DNA of 64,000 nucleotides from Bradyrhizobium sp. JYMT SZCCT0180 (GCF_018130165.1 NZ_JAFCLZ010000011.1:62001-126000), one strand, 5' to 3'. Counted from the stretch's first letter, positions 36,233 to 45,279 are shown. Program-made: numbers and translations. Notes: generated by a model not told the origin, from the letters alone.

Positions 36233-36320
36233 TCGTCATGGCCGGGCTTGTCCCGGCCATCCACGTCTTGGCCGAGAAGAAGGAAGACGTGGATGCCCGG
36301 CACAAGGCCGGGCATGACGA
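36233..36320. repeat. Palindromic repeat between korA and korB
   Basis: A nearly perfect inverted repeat. The left arm starts TCGTCATGGCCGGGCTTGT and runs through CCACGTCTT; the right arm starts AAGACGTGG and ends GCCGGGCATGACGA, with about 13 bases between. This family is widespread in Bradyrhizobium, where it often appears as a spurious MPGLVPGIHV reading frame. The resulting long RNA stem could set the korA/korB transcript ratio (inference). Confidence 0.8.
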
Positions 36321-36337
36321 AGAGGTCAGAAGACGGA

Positions 36338-38188
36338 TCATGACACGGCCTTGCGGAGAGGAGTCACTTTCAGATGGTCCTGATGGTCGCCGATGGCGCT
36401 GGCGATGAAGCGCGCTGTGATCGGGGTGCCGTCATAATGCAGGATCGGCACCAGTCGCACCGGATCGATGCCGTTCTCGTTGACGATCAACTGGCGCAGC
36501 TGGGCGTCGCGGTTCTGCTCGACCACGTACACGAAGTCGTGGTCGGCAATGAAGCTGGCGACGCTGGAGTGGAACGGGAAGGCGCGGATCCGCATGCGGT
36601 CGAGCTGGTGCCCGCGCGCCTCGAGCAGGCCGATCGCCTCGTCCATCGCCGGCGCGGTCGAGCCGAAATAGATCACGCCGTATTTGGTCGGCTTGGTGGC
36701 GTTGGCCTGCAGCGGCCGCGGCACCATGTCCTGCGCGGTCTCGAACTTGCGCACCAGCCGCTGCATGTTGTCGGCGTAGACGGCGCCTTCTTCCGAATAG
36801 CGCGCATAGCGGTCGCGCGAGGTGCCGCGGGTGAAGAACGAGCCTTTGGTCGGATGCGTGCCGGGATAGGTGCGGTACGGAATGCCGTCGCCGTCGACGT
36901 CGAGATAGCGGCCGAAATCGCGGCCGGGCTCGTCGAGCATCTCTGCGGTCATCACCTTGCCGCGGTCATATTGCCTGGCGTCGTCCCACTTCAGGGGACG
37001 GCAGAGCCGATGGTTCATGCCGATGTCGAGGTCGAGCATCAGGAAGATCATGGTCTGCAGCCGCTCGGCGAGATCGAACGATTGCGCCGCGAATTCGAAC
37101 GCTTCCGCCGGGTCTTCCGGGAACAGCAGGATATGCTTGGTGTCGCCGTGCGAAGCATAGGCGCAGGCGATGATGTCGCATTGCTGGGTGCGCGTCGGCA
37201 TGCCGGTCGAGGGGCCGGCGCGCTGGATGTTCATGATCACGCCGGGAATTTCGGCAAAATAGGAAAGCCCGATGAACTCCGTCATCAGCGAGACGCCGGG
37301 TCCGGAAGTCGCGGTGAAGGCGCGCGCGCCGTTCCAGGAGGCGCCGATCACCATGCCGATCGATGCAAGCTCGTCCTCGCCCTGCACGATGGCGTATTTG
37401 GCCTTGCCGGTCTCGGGGTCGTGCCGCAGCTTCTTGCAGTGGCTGGTGAAGGCCTCGGCCACCGACGACGACGGCGTGATGGGATACCATGCGCAGACGG
37501 TGGCGCCGCCATAGACGGCGCCAAGCGCAGCCGCGCTGTTGCCTTCCATGAAGATGCGGTCGCCGACCTTGTCGGCCTTCTTCACCTGCAAGCCGATCGG
37601 GCATTTCAGGTTTTGCAGCGCCCAGTCGCGGCCGAGATGCAGCGCGTGGACGTTCGAGGAGAGAAGCTTCTCCTTGCCCTTGTACTGTTCTGATATCAAT
37701 TGCTCGACGATCTTCGGGTCCATGTCGAGCAAGGCGCACATCGCGCCGAGATAGATGATGTTCTTGAACAGCTGGCGCTGGCGCGGATCGGTATAGGTCG
37801 AGTTGGTGATCGCGGTCAGCGGCACGCCGATGACATTGATGTCGGCGCGGAATTTCGACGTCGGCATCGGCTTGGTGGAATCGTAGAACAGATAGCCGCC
37901 GGGCTCGATCGAGGCGACGTCCTTGTCCCAGGTCTGCGGGTTCATCGCCACCATCATGTCGACGCCGCCGCGGGCGCCGAGATGACCTTCTTCGGTCACC
38001 CGCACCTCGTACCAGGTCGGGAGCCCCTGGATGTTGGAGGGAAAGATGTTGCGCGGACTCACCGGCACGCCGTGGCGCAGGATCGAGCGCGCGAACATCT
38101 CGTTGGCGCTGGCCGAACCCGAGCCATTGACGTTGGCGAAACGGACGACGAAGTCGTTTACGCTGCTGATCGGGCTTTGGACTGACAT
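36338..38188 (-). CDS. korA: 2-oxoacid:acceptor oxidoreductase, fused gamma-alpha subunit
   Basis: Partner of KorB, 616 residues. Residues about 15-205 are the gamma domain (RFANVNGSGSASANEMFARS, GARGGVDMMVAMN); residues about 220-616 are the alpha domain (GNSAAALGAVYGGATVCAWYPITPSSSVAEAF, TSGPGVSLMTEFIGL). The start at 38188 is chosen from the family N-terminus; the open frame continues 28 codons upstream inside the flavoprotein gene. The first 31 bases overlap the end of the flavoprotein gene, so the three genes form one transcript. Direction of reaction cannot be told from sequence. Confidence 0.93.
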   Translation of the reverse strand: MSVQSPISSVNDFVVRFANVNGSGSASANEMFARSILRHGVPVSPRNIFPSNIQGLPTWYEVRVTEEGHLGARGGVDMMVAMNPQTWDKDVASIEPGGYLFYDSTKPMPTSKFRADINVIGVPLTAITNSTYTDPRQRQLFKNIIYLGAMCALLDMDPKIVEQLISEQYKGKEKLLSSNVHALHLGRDWALQNLKCPIGLQVKKADKVGDRIFMEGNSAAALGAVYGGATVCAWYPITPSSSVAEAFTSHCKKLRHDPETGKAKYAIVQGEDELASIGMVIGASWNGARAFTATSGPGVSLMTEFIGLSYFAEIPGVIMNIQRAGPSTGMPTRTQQCDIIACAYASHGDTKHILLFPEDPAEAFEFAAQSFDLAERLQTMIFLMLDLDIGMNHRLCRPLKWDDARQYDRGKVMTAEMLDEPGRDFGRYLDVDGDGIPYRTYPGTHPTKGSFFTRGTSRDRYARYSEEGAVYADNMQRLVRKFETAQDMVPRPLQANATKPTKYGVIYFGSTAPAMDEAIGLLEARGHQLDRMRIRAFPFHSSVASFIADHDFVYVVEQNRDAQLRQLIVNENGIDPVRLVPILHYDGTPITARFIASAIGDHQDHLKVTPLRKAVS

Positions 38189-39957
38189 GTTGATCCCGCG
38201 TGAGTCATATCGATGAGGTACTTCTGCATGTCCCAGGCTCCGGTGGGACAACGCTCGGCGCAGAGTCCGCAATGCAGGCAGACGTCTTCGTCCTTCACCA
38301 TGACGCGCCCGGTCTTGAGCCCGTCGGCGAGATAGAGCGCCTGGTCATGACGCGGTGAGGGTGCTTTCAGCCGGGTCCGCAGGTCCTCTTCCTCACCGTT
38401 GTCAGTGAAGGTGATGCAATCCATCGGGCAGATGTCGACGCAGGCGTCGCATTCGATGCAGGCGGGCGCGCTGAAAATCGTTTGCACGTCGCAGTTCAGG
38501 CAACGCTGCGCCTCGCCGAGCGCGAGCTTGACGTCGTAGCCGAGTTCGACCTCGGCGCGGATGTCTTTCAGCGCGATCACCTTGTCGCGGTGCGGCACCT
38601 TGTAGCGCTTGTCGCCGGAGATGTCGTTGTCGTAGCTCCACTCGTGGATGCCCATCTTCTGCGAGGAGACGTGCACCTCGGGAAGCGGGCGCTCGGTGAT
38701 ATCCTCGCCGGAGAGCATCTTGTGGATCGACAGCGCGGCGTCATGGCCGTGCGCCACCGCCCAGATGATGTTCTTGGGGCCGAACGCCGCGTCGCCGCCG
38801 AAGAACACCTTCGGGTTGGTCGAAGCGAAAGTCTTGGCATCGACCTGCGGCATGTTCCACTTGTCAAACTCGATCCCGCAGTCGCGCTCGATCCAGGGGA
38901 AGGCGTTTTCCTGTCCGACCGCCACCAGCACGTCGTCGCAGGGAATGGTCTGGTCCGGCTCGCCCGCGGGCACCAGATTGCGCCGGCCCTTGGCGTCATA
39001 TTCAGCCTTCACCTTCTGGAAGGTGACGCCGATGAGCTTGCCGGCTACATGCTTGAATCCCACCGGCACCATGAAATTGAGGATCGGAATGTCCTCGTGA
39101 ATGGCATCTTCCTTTTCCCAGGGGCTCGCCTTCATTTCCTCGAAGCCGGAACGCACGATCACCTTGACGTCTTCGCCGCCGAGGCGCCGCGCGGTGCGAC
39201 AGCAATCCATCGCGGTGTTGCCGCCGCCGAGCACGATCACGCGGCGACCGATCTTCTCGACATGGCCGAACGAAACCGAAGCCAGCCATTCGATGCCGAT
39301 ATGGATGTTGGCGGCGGCCTCCTTGCGGCCGGGGATGTCGAGTTCGCGGCCGCGCGGCGCGCCGGAACCGACGAAAATCGCATCATAATTTTCAGCCATC
39401 AGCTGCTTCAGGCTGTCGATGCGATGACCGCCCTTGAACTCGATGCCGAGGTTTAGGATGTAATCGGTTTCTTCGTCGATCACCGAATCCGGCAGCCGGA
39501 ACTTTGGAATCTGGCTGCGCATCATGCCGCCTGCCTTGGGATCGGCATCGAACACCGTGCAGTGATAGCCGAGCGGCGCAAGATCGCGCGCCACCGCAAG
39601 CGAAGCGGGACCGCCGCCGACCAGCGCGATGCGCTTGCCGTTCTTTGCCGATACCTTCGGCATGCGGTGCTTGACGTCGTCCTTGAAGTCGGCGGCGACG
39701 CGCTTCAGCCGGCAGATCGCAACCGGTGTTTCCTCGACGCGGCCGCGACGGCAGGCCGGCTCGCATGGGCGATCGCAGGTGCGTCCCAGAATTCCGGGAA
39801 ACACGTTCGATTTCCAGTTGATCATGTAGGCGTCGCTATAACGCCCCTCGGCAATCAAACGGATGTATTCGGGAACTGGCGTGTGAGCGGGACAGGCCCA
39901 TTGGCAATCAACCACTTTGTGAAAGTAGTCCGGCGCCGAGATGTCAGTCGGTTTCAT
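38158..39957 (-). CDS. FAD-dependent NAD(P)H oxidoreductase with iron-sulfur domains
   Basis: A 599-residue flavoprotein like the glutamate synthase small subunit/NfnB family. The N-terminal cysteine cluster domain (about 17-85: DCQWACPAHTP, GRTCDRPCEPACRRG) holds two [4Fe-4S] sites. The FAD site is ALVGGGPASLAVARDL, and a second Rossmann motif VIVLGGGNTAMDCCRTA binds NAD(P)H. The C-terminus (about 490-585) adds a two-cluster ferredoxin: CIECDACVDICP and CLHCGLCAERCP. Such a protein can pass electrons between NAD(P)H and ferredoxin, and its overlap with korA suggests it is the electron partner of KorAB. First gene of the operon. Confidence 0.88.
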   Translation of the reverse strand: MKPTDISAPDYFHKVVDCQWACPAHTPVPEYIRLIAEGRYSDAYMINWKSNVFPGILGRTCDRPCEPACRRGRVEETPVAICRLKRVAADFKDDVKHRMPKVSAKNGKRIALVGGGPASLAVARDLAPLGYHCTVFDADPKAGGMMRSQIPKFRLPDSVIDEETDYILNLGIEFKGGHRIDSLKQLMAENYDAIFVGSGAPRGRELDIPGRKEAAANIHIGIEWLASVSFGHVEKIGRRVIVLGGGNTAMDCCRTARRLGGEDVKVIVRSGFEEMKASPWEKEDAIHEDIPILNFMVPVGFKHVAGKLIGVTFQKVKAEYDAKGRRNLVPAGEPDQTIPCDDVLVAVGQENAFPWIERDCGIEFDKWNMPQVDAKTFASTNPKVFFGGDAAFGPKNIIWAVAHGHDAALSIHKMLSGEDITERPLPEVHVSSQKMGIHEWSYDNDISGDKRYKVPHRDKVIALKDIRAEVELGYDVKLALGEAQRCLNCDVQTIFSAPACIECDACVDICPMDCITFTDNGEEEDLRTRLKAPSPRHDQALYLADGLKTGRVMVKDEDVCLHCGLCAERCPTGAWDMQKYLIDMTHAGSTCQSKARSAA

Positions 39958-40194
39958 TCCTACCTTTCCGCGTCAGTAATCCAAACGCGGCCTTGTTGCC
40001 TGAACGCTCAGTAGGCGTTCTTGTGGTTTTTGAATTGGATCATAGGCTTATCTTATCGGAGCTTAGAGCCATTCCAGACGAGTCACAAAGGCAAATTTGC
40101 GCGATTGCCAGCTTTCAATGCAGGCACGCGTAAACGTTAATGTTCGCTGCATTATGTGGCGGTGCAGCATGAGTACACCGCTTTGTCGCCAATG
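39958..40194. other. Intergenic region upstream of the flavoprotein-kor operon
   Basis: The 237 bases hold the promoter region of the minus-strand flavoprotein-korA-korB operon and the end of the DUF4286-like gene. They are AT-richer than the surroundings (notably 40030-40180). No EcfG, sigma-54 or clear FNR-type site was found, and no small gene. Confidence 0.4.
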
Positions 40195-40866
40195 TTACGT
40201 GTTGGGCAGATCGCTCTTCGCGAGATCCCACGTCAGCCGGTAAACGCCGCTCGTCACCACCAGCGGCTTGATCGCGGCGTTGTCCTTGAAGCGCGCCGCG
40301 GCCGCCGGGACTGCGCCGACATCGGTGGCGTCGATCAGCACGAACCAGTCGCCCGCGCCGGGATTGGGCGCTGCGGGGTCATCAGTGATCGGTTTCGACA
40401 GCGTCGGATTGTTCTCCAGCAGGTGCATGGAGATGATACCGTCGAGTTCGGCGGGATCGAGTTGATCCCGCAGTGCGGCACGCAATTTATCCTCGCCGCT
40501 GGCGGGCGGCCGCAGCCGGATGATGCCGAGCACGGCGCCACGACCGGTGCCGCGGCTGATGGTGATACGCGAAACGCCGCGGATCATGTTCTTGAAGCGG
40601 GCAATATTGGCCTTCGACCAGGCGGTCTGGTTGGCGAGCGCGGTGCGGTAGAACGGGCTGTCCAGCACCTCGATGGTTTCGGTGGAATAGAGGCTGAGAT
40701 ATTTCGGGTCGCCGTCGTGCGCGACATAGCGCCGCGCTTCGAGGAAACCCGGCATCGCGACGCGCTCTTCGAGATGTTCGCGGTCATACCAGCGGTTGAA
40801 TTCGGCCTCGTCGGCGGGGTCGATGTTCATCGACGTCAGCAGCATGCCTTTTCCGGCTATCGGCAT
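40195..40866 (-). CDS. DUF4286-like dimeric alpha/beta-barrel protein
   Basis: A 223-residue cytoplasmic protein. The N-terminal half (GMLLTSMNIDPADEAEFNRWYDREHLEERVAMPGFLEARRY) is the ferredoxin-like fold seen in DUF4286 and EthD-type proteins. The C-terminal half (about 110-215) appears to be a second copy of the same fold. Function unknown; small-molecule binding or degradation is the usual guess. GGAGGAGT eight bases ahead of the ATG is a very strong ribosome site. Downstream of the pqq/pip genes on the same strand, separated by a repeat element. Confidence 0.65.
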   Translation of the reverse strand: MPIAGKGMLLTSMNIDPADEAEFNRWYDREHLEERVAMPGFLEARRYVAHDGDPKYLSLYSTETIEVLDSPFYRTALANQTAWSKANIARFKNMIRGVSRITISRGTGRGAVLGIIRLRPPASGEDKLRAALRDQLDPAELDGIISMHLLENNPTLSKPITDDPAAPNPGAGDWFVLIDATDVGAVPAAAARFKDNAAIKPLVVTSGVYRLTWDLAKSDLPNT

Positions 40867-40884
40867 TTTTCTTACTCCTCCACT

Positions 40885-41033
40885 ATCAGACCCTCATGGT
40901 GAGGAGCCGCGAAGCGGCGTCTCGAACCACGCTTTGCCCTGCGGGCTACGCGTGGCGCAGCCACTCACCAAAAGAGCAAAGCGTGCCCGGCGAAGCCCAC
41001 CGGGCGAAGACGGGCTCTTCAGGATGAGGGGAT
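40885..41033. repeat. Intergenic repeat between pip and the DUF4286-like gene
   Basis: The segment starts with AGACCCTCATGGTGAGGAGC, includes CCACGCTTTGCCCTGCGGGC and GCTCAAAGCGTG-type inverted pieces (GCTTTGC/GCAAAGC), and ends near GGATGAGGGGATGG. It belongs to a repeat type often seen between genes of Bradyrhizobium and Rhodopseudomonas. It fills almost the whole gap. Confidence 0.6.
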
Positions 41034-41039
41034 GGCTCC

Positions 41040-42020
41040 TCATTTGGTAATCCTGGAAGCCATGTCAGCGACCGCTTTCATCACGGCGTCGCGGACGCCG
41101 GGATCGTACAGCGTGTGGCCGGCGCCTTCGACCAGGCGAATTTCGGCTTCGCGCCACACCGCGGCAAGCGCATGCGAGGTCGCCGGCGGGCACAGCAAAT
41201 CATAACGGCCCTGCACGATGATACCGGGAATGTCAGCAAGCCTGCCGGCCTCTTCGATGAGCTGGTTCGGCCGCATGAAGCAGTCATTGGCGAAATAATG
41301 CGCTTCCATGAACGGCGTGGCGGGCAGGGCGCGCGACGAGTTGACCGGATCGAGCCGGGCGCGGCTAGGTGTGTGCTCGGAGAGGATGCGTTCGGTCTCG
41401 CCCCATGCCCGTGCGGCCGGGCCATGCACGGCGGTATCGGGATTAAGGATGCGTCGGAAATATGCGTCGATCGGTTGCGTGCGTTCCGCTGGCGGCAACA
41501 CGTCGAGGAAATCCGCATGCAGCGCCGGATAGAAGCGCGGCAGCACGTCGAGGAATCCATCCTCGATCTCCTTGCGGGTACCGAGGAAAGTGGCGCGCAG
41601 CACGATGCCGGTGACACGGTCGGGATGCGCTTGCGCGTACGCCAGCGCCAGCGTCGCGCCCCAGGAGCCGCCGACGATCATCCAGCGCTCGAAGCCGAAT
41701 TTCTCGCGGATCTTCTCCATGTCCGCAATCAGATGCGGCAGGGTATTGTCTTCACGCCGGCCCTTGGGGCGGCTGCGGCCGGCACCGCGCTGGTCGAACA
41801 GCACGGCATGGAATCTTTCAGGGTCGAACAGCCGGCGGTGATCGGGCTGGCAACCGCTGCCGGGCCCGCCATGCAGATAGACCGCCGCAATGCCGCCGAT
41901 GCGGCCAACGCTCTCGACATAGATATCGTGGCCATCGCCGACATCGAGCTGCTCCGAGGTCAGCGGTGCAAACGGATCGGCGCGTTTGACGGATTTTCCG
42001 GCGTCGGCGTCAGGCGCCAT
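41040..42020 (-). CDS. pip: Prolyl iminopeptidase
   Basis: Alpha/beta-hydrolase of peptidase family S33 that removes N-terminal proline from peptides, 326 residues, cytoplasmic. The oxyanion motif HGGPGSGC, DQRGAGRSRP, the nucleophile elbow VGGSWGATLALAYAQ and the late GAGHTLYDP histidine complete the catalytic triad. The start is ATG at 42020, inside the last 11 bases of pqqE; the frame is open further upstream but only as an overlap with pqqE. Its position as the gene after pqqE suggests co-expression with PQQ synthesis and possibly trimming of PqqA-derived peptide (inference). Confidence 0.92.
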   Translation of the reverse strand: MAPDADAGKSVKRADPFAPLTSEQLDVGDGHDIYVESVGRIGGIAAVYLHGGPGSGCQPDHRRLFDPERFHAVLFDQRGAGRSRPKGRREDNTLPHLIADMEKIREKFGFERWMIVGGSWGATLALAYAQAHPDRVTGIVLRATFLGTRKEIEDGFLDVLPRFYPALHADFLDVLPPAERTQPIDAYFRRILNPDTAVHGPAARAWGETERILSEHTPSRARLDPVNSSRALPATPFMEAHYFANDCFMRPNQLIEEAGRLADIPGIIVQGRYDLLCPPATSHALAAVWREAEIRLVEGAGHTLYDPGVRDAVMKAVADMASRITK

Positions 42021-43233
42021 GCTCGCCTTCCGTCTCCAGCGTGCCGCCGGCGAAATTGCGATACAGGAAACGGTCCTGGTGCGCAGCAGCTTCCTGCTCG
42101 GCCTGCTTGAAGATCTGCTCATGCATTGGCGACAGCGTGCAGGCCGGATCGGTATTGCCGGCATCGCCGGTCAGCGCAAAGGCCTGGCAGCGGCAACCGC
42201 CGAAATCGATCTCCTTGAACTCGCAGCTCTGGCACGGTTCAGGCATCCAGCCGGTGCCGCGATAGCGGTTGAAGGCTTCGGAATTCTGCCAGATCCAGGC
42301 GATCGAGTGATTGGATCGCACCGAAAGGAATTCGAGCCCGGTGATGCTCTCGGCGGCATGACACGGCAGGATCTTGCCGGCAGGCGAGATGTTGAAGAAT
42401 TGCCGGCCCCAGCCGCCCATGCATTTCTTCGGCCGCAGCGCGTAATAATCCGGCACGACGTAGTCGATCGCGAGAATGCCCTTCAGCCGCACTTCGGCTT
42501 CCTCGACGATGCGGCTGGTCTCCTCGATCTGCGCCACGGTCGGCATCAAGGCGGCGCGGTTCTTCAGCGCCCAGCCGTAATACTGCACATTGGCGACCTC
42601 GAGCCGGTCGGCGTCGAGATCGACCGCCATCTGGATGATGTCGGACAACTGATGCAGGTTCTGGCGGTGCATGACGGCGTTGACCGTCAGAGGCAGGTCG
42701 AGTTCGCGCGTCCACTTCGCGACATCGAGCTTCTTCTCATGCGCCTTCTTCAGGCCCGCGACCCGGTCGGCCACCATGGGCTCGTTGCCCTGAAAACTGA
42801 TCTGCACATGGCACAGCCCGGCATCGGCCAGGGCGGACAGTTTCTCACGCGTCAGCAGCACCGCCGAGGTGATGAGATTGCTGTAGAGCCCGACGTCGCT
42901 GGCGTGCTGGACCAGTTCGACCAGGTCCTTGCGCGCCGTCGGCTCGCCGCCGGAGAAATGGATCTGCAGCACGCCGATTTCGGCGAGCTCGGTCAAAACC
43001 TTCTTCCATTCCTCGGTGGTCAGCTCAGTGCCGCCGCGGTCGAGTTCGAGCGGATTGGAGCAATAGGGGCATTGCAGCGGGCAGCGGTGCGTCAGCTCGG
43101 CCAGCACCGCGAGCGGAATGCCGAACGTCTCCGCCGTCGAGCGCCGCTGCTCCAGCACCGCGAGTCCGTCATGGGGCGCGGTTGCCGCTTTGCCGTCGGT
43201 GAGCGCTTTGCCGTCGGTGAGAATGTCGCTCAT
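42010..43233 (-). CDS. pqqE: PqqA peptide cyclase, radical SAM
   Basis: Forms the Glu-Tyr carbon-carbon bond in PqqA, with PqqD as chaperone. It has 407 residues. The radical SAM cluster motif is CPLQCPYC (Cys51, Cys55, Cys58), the SAM-binding region includes HFSGGEPTARKDL, and a SPASM-type C-terminus carries CMGGWG, CHAAESI, CQSCEFKEIDFGGCRC and a final Cys for auxiliary clusters. The N-terminal 35 residues contain a repeated LTDGKA motif and are longer than usual. It overlaps pqqD by four bases upstream and pip by 11 downstream. Confidence 0.97.
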   Translation of the reverse strand: MSDILTDGKALTDGKAATAPHDGLAVLEQRRSTAETFGIPLAVLAELTHRCPLQCPYCSNPLELDRGGTELTTEEWKKVLTELAEIGVLQIHFSGGEPTARKDLVELVQHASDVGLYSNLITSAVLLTREKLSALADAGLCHVQISFQGNEPMVADRVAGLKKAHEKKLDVAKWTRELDLPLTVNAVMHRQNLHQLSDIIQMAVDLDADRLEVANVQYYGWALKNRAALMPTVAQIEETSRIVEEAEVRLKGILAIDYVVPDYYALRPKKCMGGWGRQFFNISPAGKILPCHAAESITGLEFLSVRSNHSIAWIWQNSEAFNRYRGTGWMPEPCQSCEFKEIDFGGCRCQAFALTGDAGNTDPACTLSPMHEQIFKQAEQEAAAHQDRFLYRNFAGGTLETEGEHGA

Positions 43234-43541
43234 GACGTCTTCTCGCGCGCTTCGGTCAGAAAGCCTTTGTCGGCGAGGTCCTGCAGCATCGCGATGACAT
43301 CGGTTGCAATTGCCTCGCGGGGCGCCGCGTATTTCGCGGTCAGCTGATCGATCATGTCAGAGACGCTGCGAACACCGTCGCAAAGCTGCAGCACTTCGAC
43401 CGCGATCTCGTCCGGCGCCAGCACGCGCTCGGGCGCCAGGATCACCCAGACCTGCCGCGTCTCATCGAATTTCAGTTTGGCGTGCCGCGGCAATTTCGGC
43501 CGGCTCGCCTCGCTGACACTGATGTTGCGGCTCAAAGCCAT
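43230..43541 (-). CDS. pqqD: PQQ biosynthesis peptide chaperone PqqD
   Basis: A 103-residue RiPP-recognition protein that binds PqqA and presents it to PqqE. The winged-helix pattern of the family is visible: a short strand pair (FDETRQVWVILAPERVLAPDE), then helices in VEVLQLCDGVRSVSDMIDQL and a final LQDLADKGFL. About ten residues longer at the N-terminus than most. The stop overlaps the pqqE start (ATGA). It lies 32 bases after pqqC. Confidence 0.95.
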   Translation of the reverse strand: MALSRNISVSEASRPKLPRHAKLKFDETRQVWVILAPERVLAPDEIAVEVLQLCDGVRSVSDMIDQLTAKYAAPREAIATDVIAMLQDLADKGFLTEAREKTS

Positions 43542-43573
43542 CGATCATTAGTTCCTGGTTATTGGTTTCGGCT

Positions 43574-44353
43574 TCAGCCCTCTTGGGGCACGAACGCGCC
43601 GGGCGGTATGTGGCCCTCGATATAGGCATGATACAGCGCATCGAGCTGAACCCATAGCACATTGGTCTTGAAGATCAGGGCGTTGCAGACCGCCTCGCGT
43701 TCCGCCGGCGTCCTGGCGTGCGCCTTGACGTAGTCGAGCGCGAATCCGGCATCGCGCGGCGCCTGCTGCAGGCGGCGGCTGAAATAGCTCATGATGTCGG
43801 GATTGACGAAATCATAGTGCTGCAGCATGCCCGAGATGCGCTCTTCATGCAGGTTCGGCGCGAACAGTTCCGTCAGCGAGGAGGCGATCGCCTCGAGCGG
43901 CGTCTTGTCGCGGCAGAAATGCACGTAGGCCTCCACCGCAAAGCGCGTGGCGGGAAGGATGCCTTCGGTCGATTCCACATAGGCGCTGTCGAGCCCGAGG
44001 CCCTCGGTCAGCTTGAGCCAGCGCTCGATGCCGCCTTCGCTGCCCAAATCGCCGTCGTGGTCCTCGATCCGGTGCCGCCATTCGACGCGGGTCGCGCGGT
44101 CGCGGAACCGCGAGATCACCATCGCGTCCTTGAGCGGGATCGTGCTCTGGTAAAAATAACGGTTCAGCGCCCAGGCCTGCACCTGGCCCTTGTTGAGCTT
44201 GCCGCCATGCAGCAGCCGGTGGAACGGATGCAGGTTGTGATAGCGGGTCGCGCCGATGTGGCGCAGCGTCGCCTCCAGTTCCTCGGCGTTATTGAGCGAA
44301 ATGCCTTTGCCGATCGATAGCGCGGTCATTCTGGTGACGGGCACGACGCTCAC
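43574..44353 (-). CDS. pqqC: Pyrroloquinoline-quinone synthase
   Basis: Catalyses the last step of PQQ synthesis, an eight-electron oxidation with ring closure. It has 259 residues, the standard length. Conserved stretches: RYHNLHPFHRLLHGGKLNKGQVQAWALNR is split across the first helices, with VEWRHRIEDHDGDLG, AVEAYVHFCRDKTPLEAIASSLTELFAP and the C-terminal LWVQLDALYHAY. The GTG start overlaps the pqqB stop by four bases, so translation is coupled. Confidence 0.96.
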   Translation of the reverse strand: MSVVPVTRMTALSIGKGISLNNAEELEATLRHIGATRYHNLHPFHRLLHGGKLNKGQVQAWALNRYFYQSTIPLKDAMVISRFRDRATRVEWRHRIEDHDGDLGSEGGIERWLKLTEGLGLDSAYVESTEGILPATRFAVEAYVHFCRDKTPLEAIASSLTELFAPNLHEERISGMLQHYDFVNPDIMSYFSRRLQQAPRDAGFALDYVKAHARTPAEREAVCNALIFKTNVLWVQLDALYHAYIEGHIPPGAFVPQEG

Positions 44354-45279
44354 AGCGTGATCTCCATTCCATCGGCGGGGATGTGCCAGCCGGCCTGCTC
44401 GGCGGTTTTGCGCTCGTCCGAGCCGTGCAGCAAGGCGGGGTTGGAGTTGTTGATATGCAAAAACATCTTGCGCCCGATGTCGAGTCCTTCAAGGCTTGTG
44501 ATCGCGCCGTTCTCGCCTGACATCGAGATGTGTCCCATGCTTTGCCCGGTCTTGTTGCCGAGGCCCGCGGCAACCAGTTCGTCGTCGCGCCACACCGTGC
44601 CGTCAAAGAACACCAGTGCGGCGCCTTTCAGCCGCGATTTCAGATCGTCGGTCACTCGCGCGCAGGCGGCAAGGAAATAGAGATATTTGCCGCTTGTCTT
44701 GTCCAGGATGCGAAGCCCGAGCGTATCGCCCACGCCACTGCCGCCGGCTGGATGCGCCTTACCTTCGAGATACCAGGCGCCCTTGCCGGGAACCTCGAAG
44801 GGGAGGATTTCGATGCCGGAGGGCGAACCGTCGGGCAAGTCAGGTTCGAACGCCTGGTCGACCGCGATCGGCTGGCGTTTCACGTTCTTTTCGCTCAGCA
44901 CATTAAAGATGCTGTTGGATTTGAGGATCGAGAGCACCCGCTCATGCGCATAGAGGGTGAAGGGCGATCCCTCGCGCATCGACAACAGGCCTGCGACCGC
45001 GTCGATCTCGCCATTGGTCAGGATGACGCCCGCAATCGGACTGTGACGGAGCTGGCCTGCCTTGGGATGAAGCTGCGGCGTCGCGGTCAATTGCTGGCGC
45101 AGATCGGGCGAGGCGTTGATCAGGAACCAGTGCTCGCCGTCGGCGCTGACCGCGATCGAGGCCTGCGTGCTCTGGAGTTCGGGATGTTCGTTGCGAGCCG
45201 TCCGGCACACCGGACATCCGCAGTTCCACTGCGGAACGCCGCCGCCCGCCGCGGCGCCCAGGACGACGACGCGAAGCAT
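44350..45279 (-). CDS. pqqB: PQQ biosynthesis protein PqqB (metallo-hydrolase fold)
   Basis: A 309-residue metallo-beta-lactamase-fold protein that hydroxylates the tyrosine-derived part of the PqqA product. The N-terminus VVVLGAAAGGGVPQWNCGCPVC includes the structural-zinc cysteines; ASPDLRQQL, TNGEIDAVAGLLSMREG and the C-terminal HINNSNP follow the family. The frame is open 27 codons further upstream, but the ATG at 45279 gives the family N-terminus MLRVVVLGAAAGGG. A long RNA hairpin (45336-45403) separates it from pqqA. Confidence 0.96.
   Translation of the reverse strand: MLRVVVLGAAAGGGVPQWNCGCPVCRTARNEHPELQSTQASIAVSADGEHWFLINASPDLRQQLTATPQLHPKAGQLRHSPIAGVILTNGEIDAVAGLLSMREGSPFTLYAHERVLSILKSNSIFNVLSEKNVKRQPIAVDQAFEPDLPDGSPSGIEILPFEVPGKGAWYLEGKAHPAGGSGVGDTLGLRILDKTSGKYLYFLAACARVTDDLKSRLKGAALVFFDGTVWRDDELVAAGLGNKTGQSMGHISMSGENGAITSLEGLDIGRKMFLHINNSNPALLHGSDERKTAEQAGWHIPADGMEITL

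Noticed and set aside
36211..36315. 35-codon N-terminal extension of korB
   Set aside because: The extension is the translated palindromic repeat; the family start is MTYIAKPKF at 36210.
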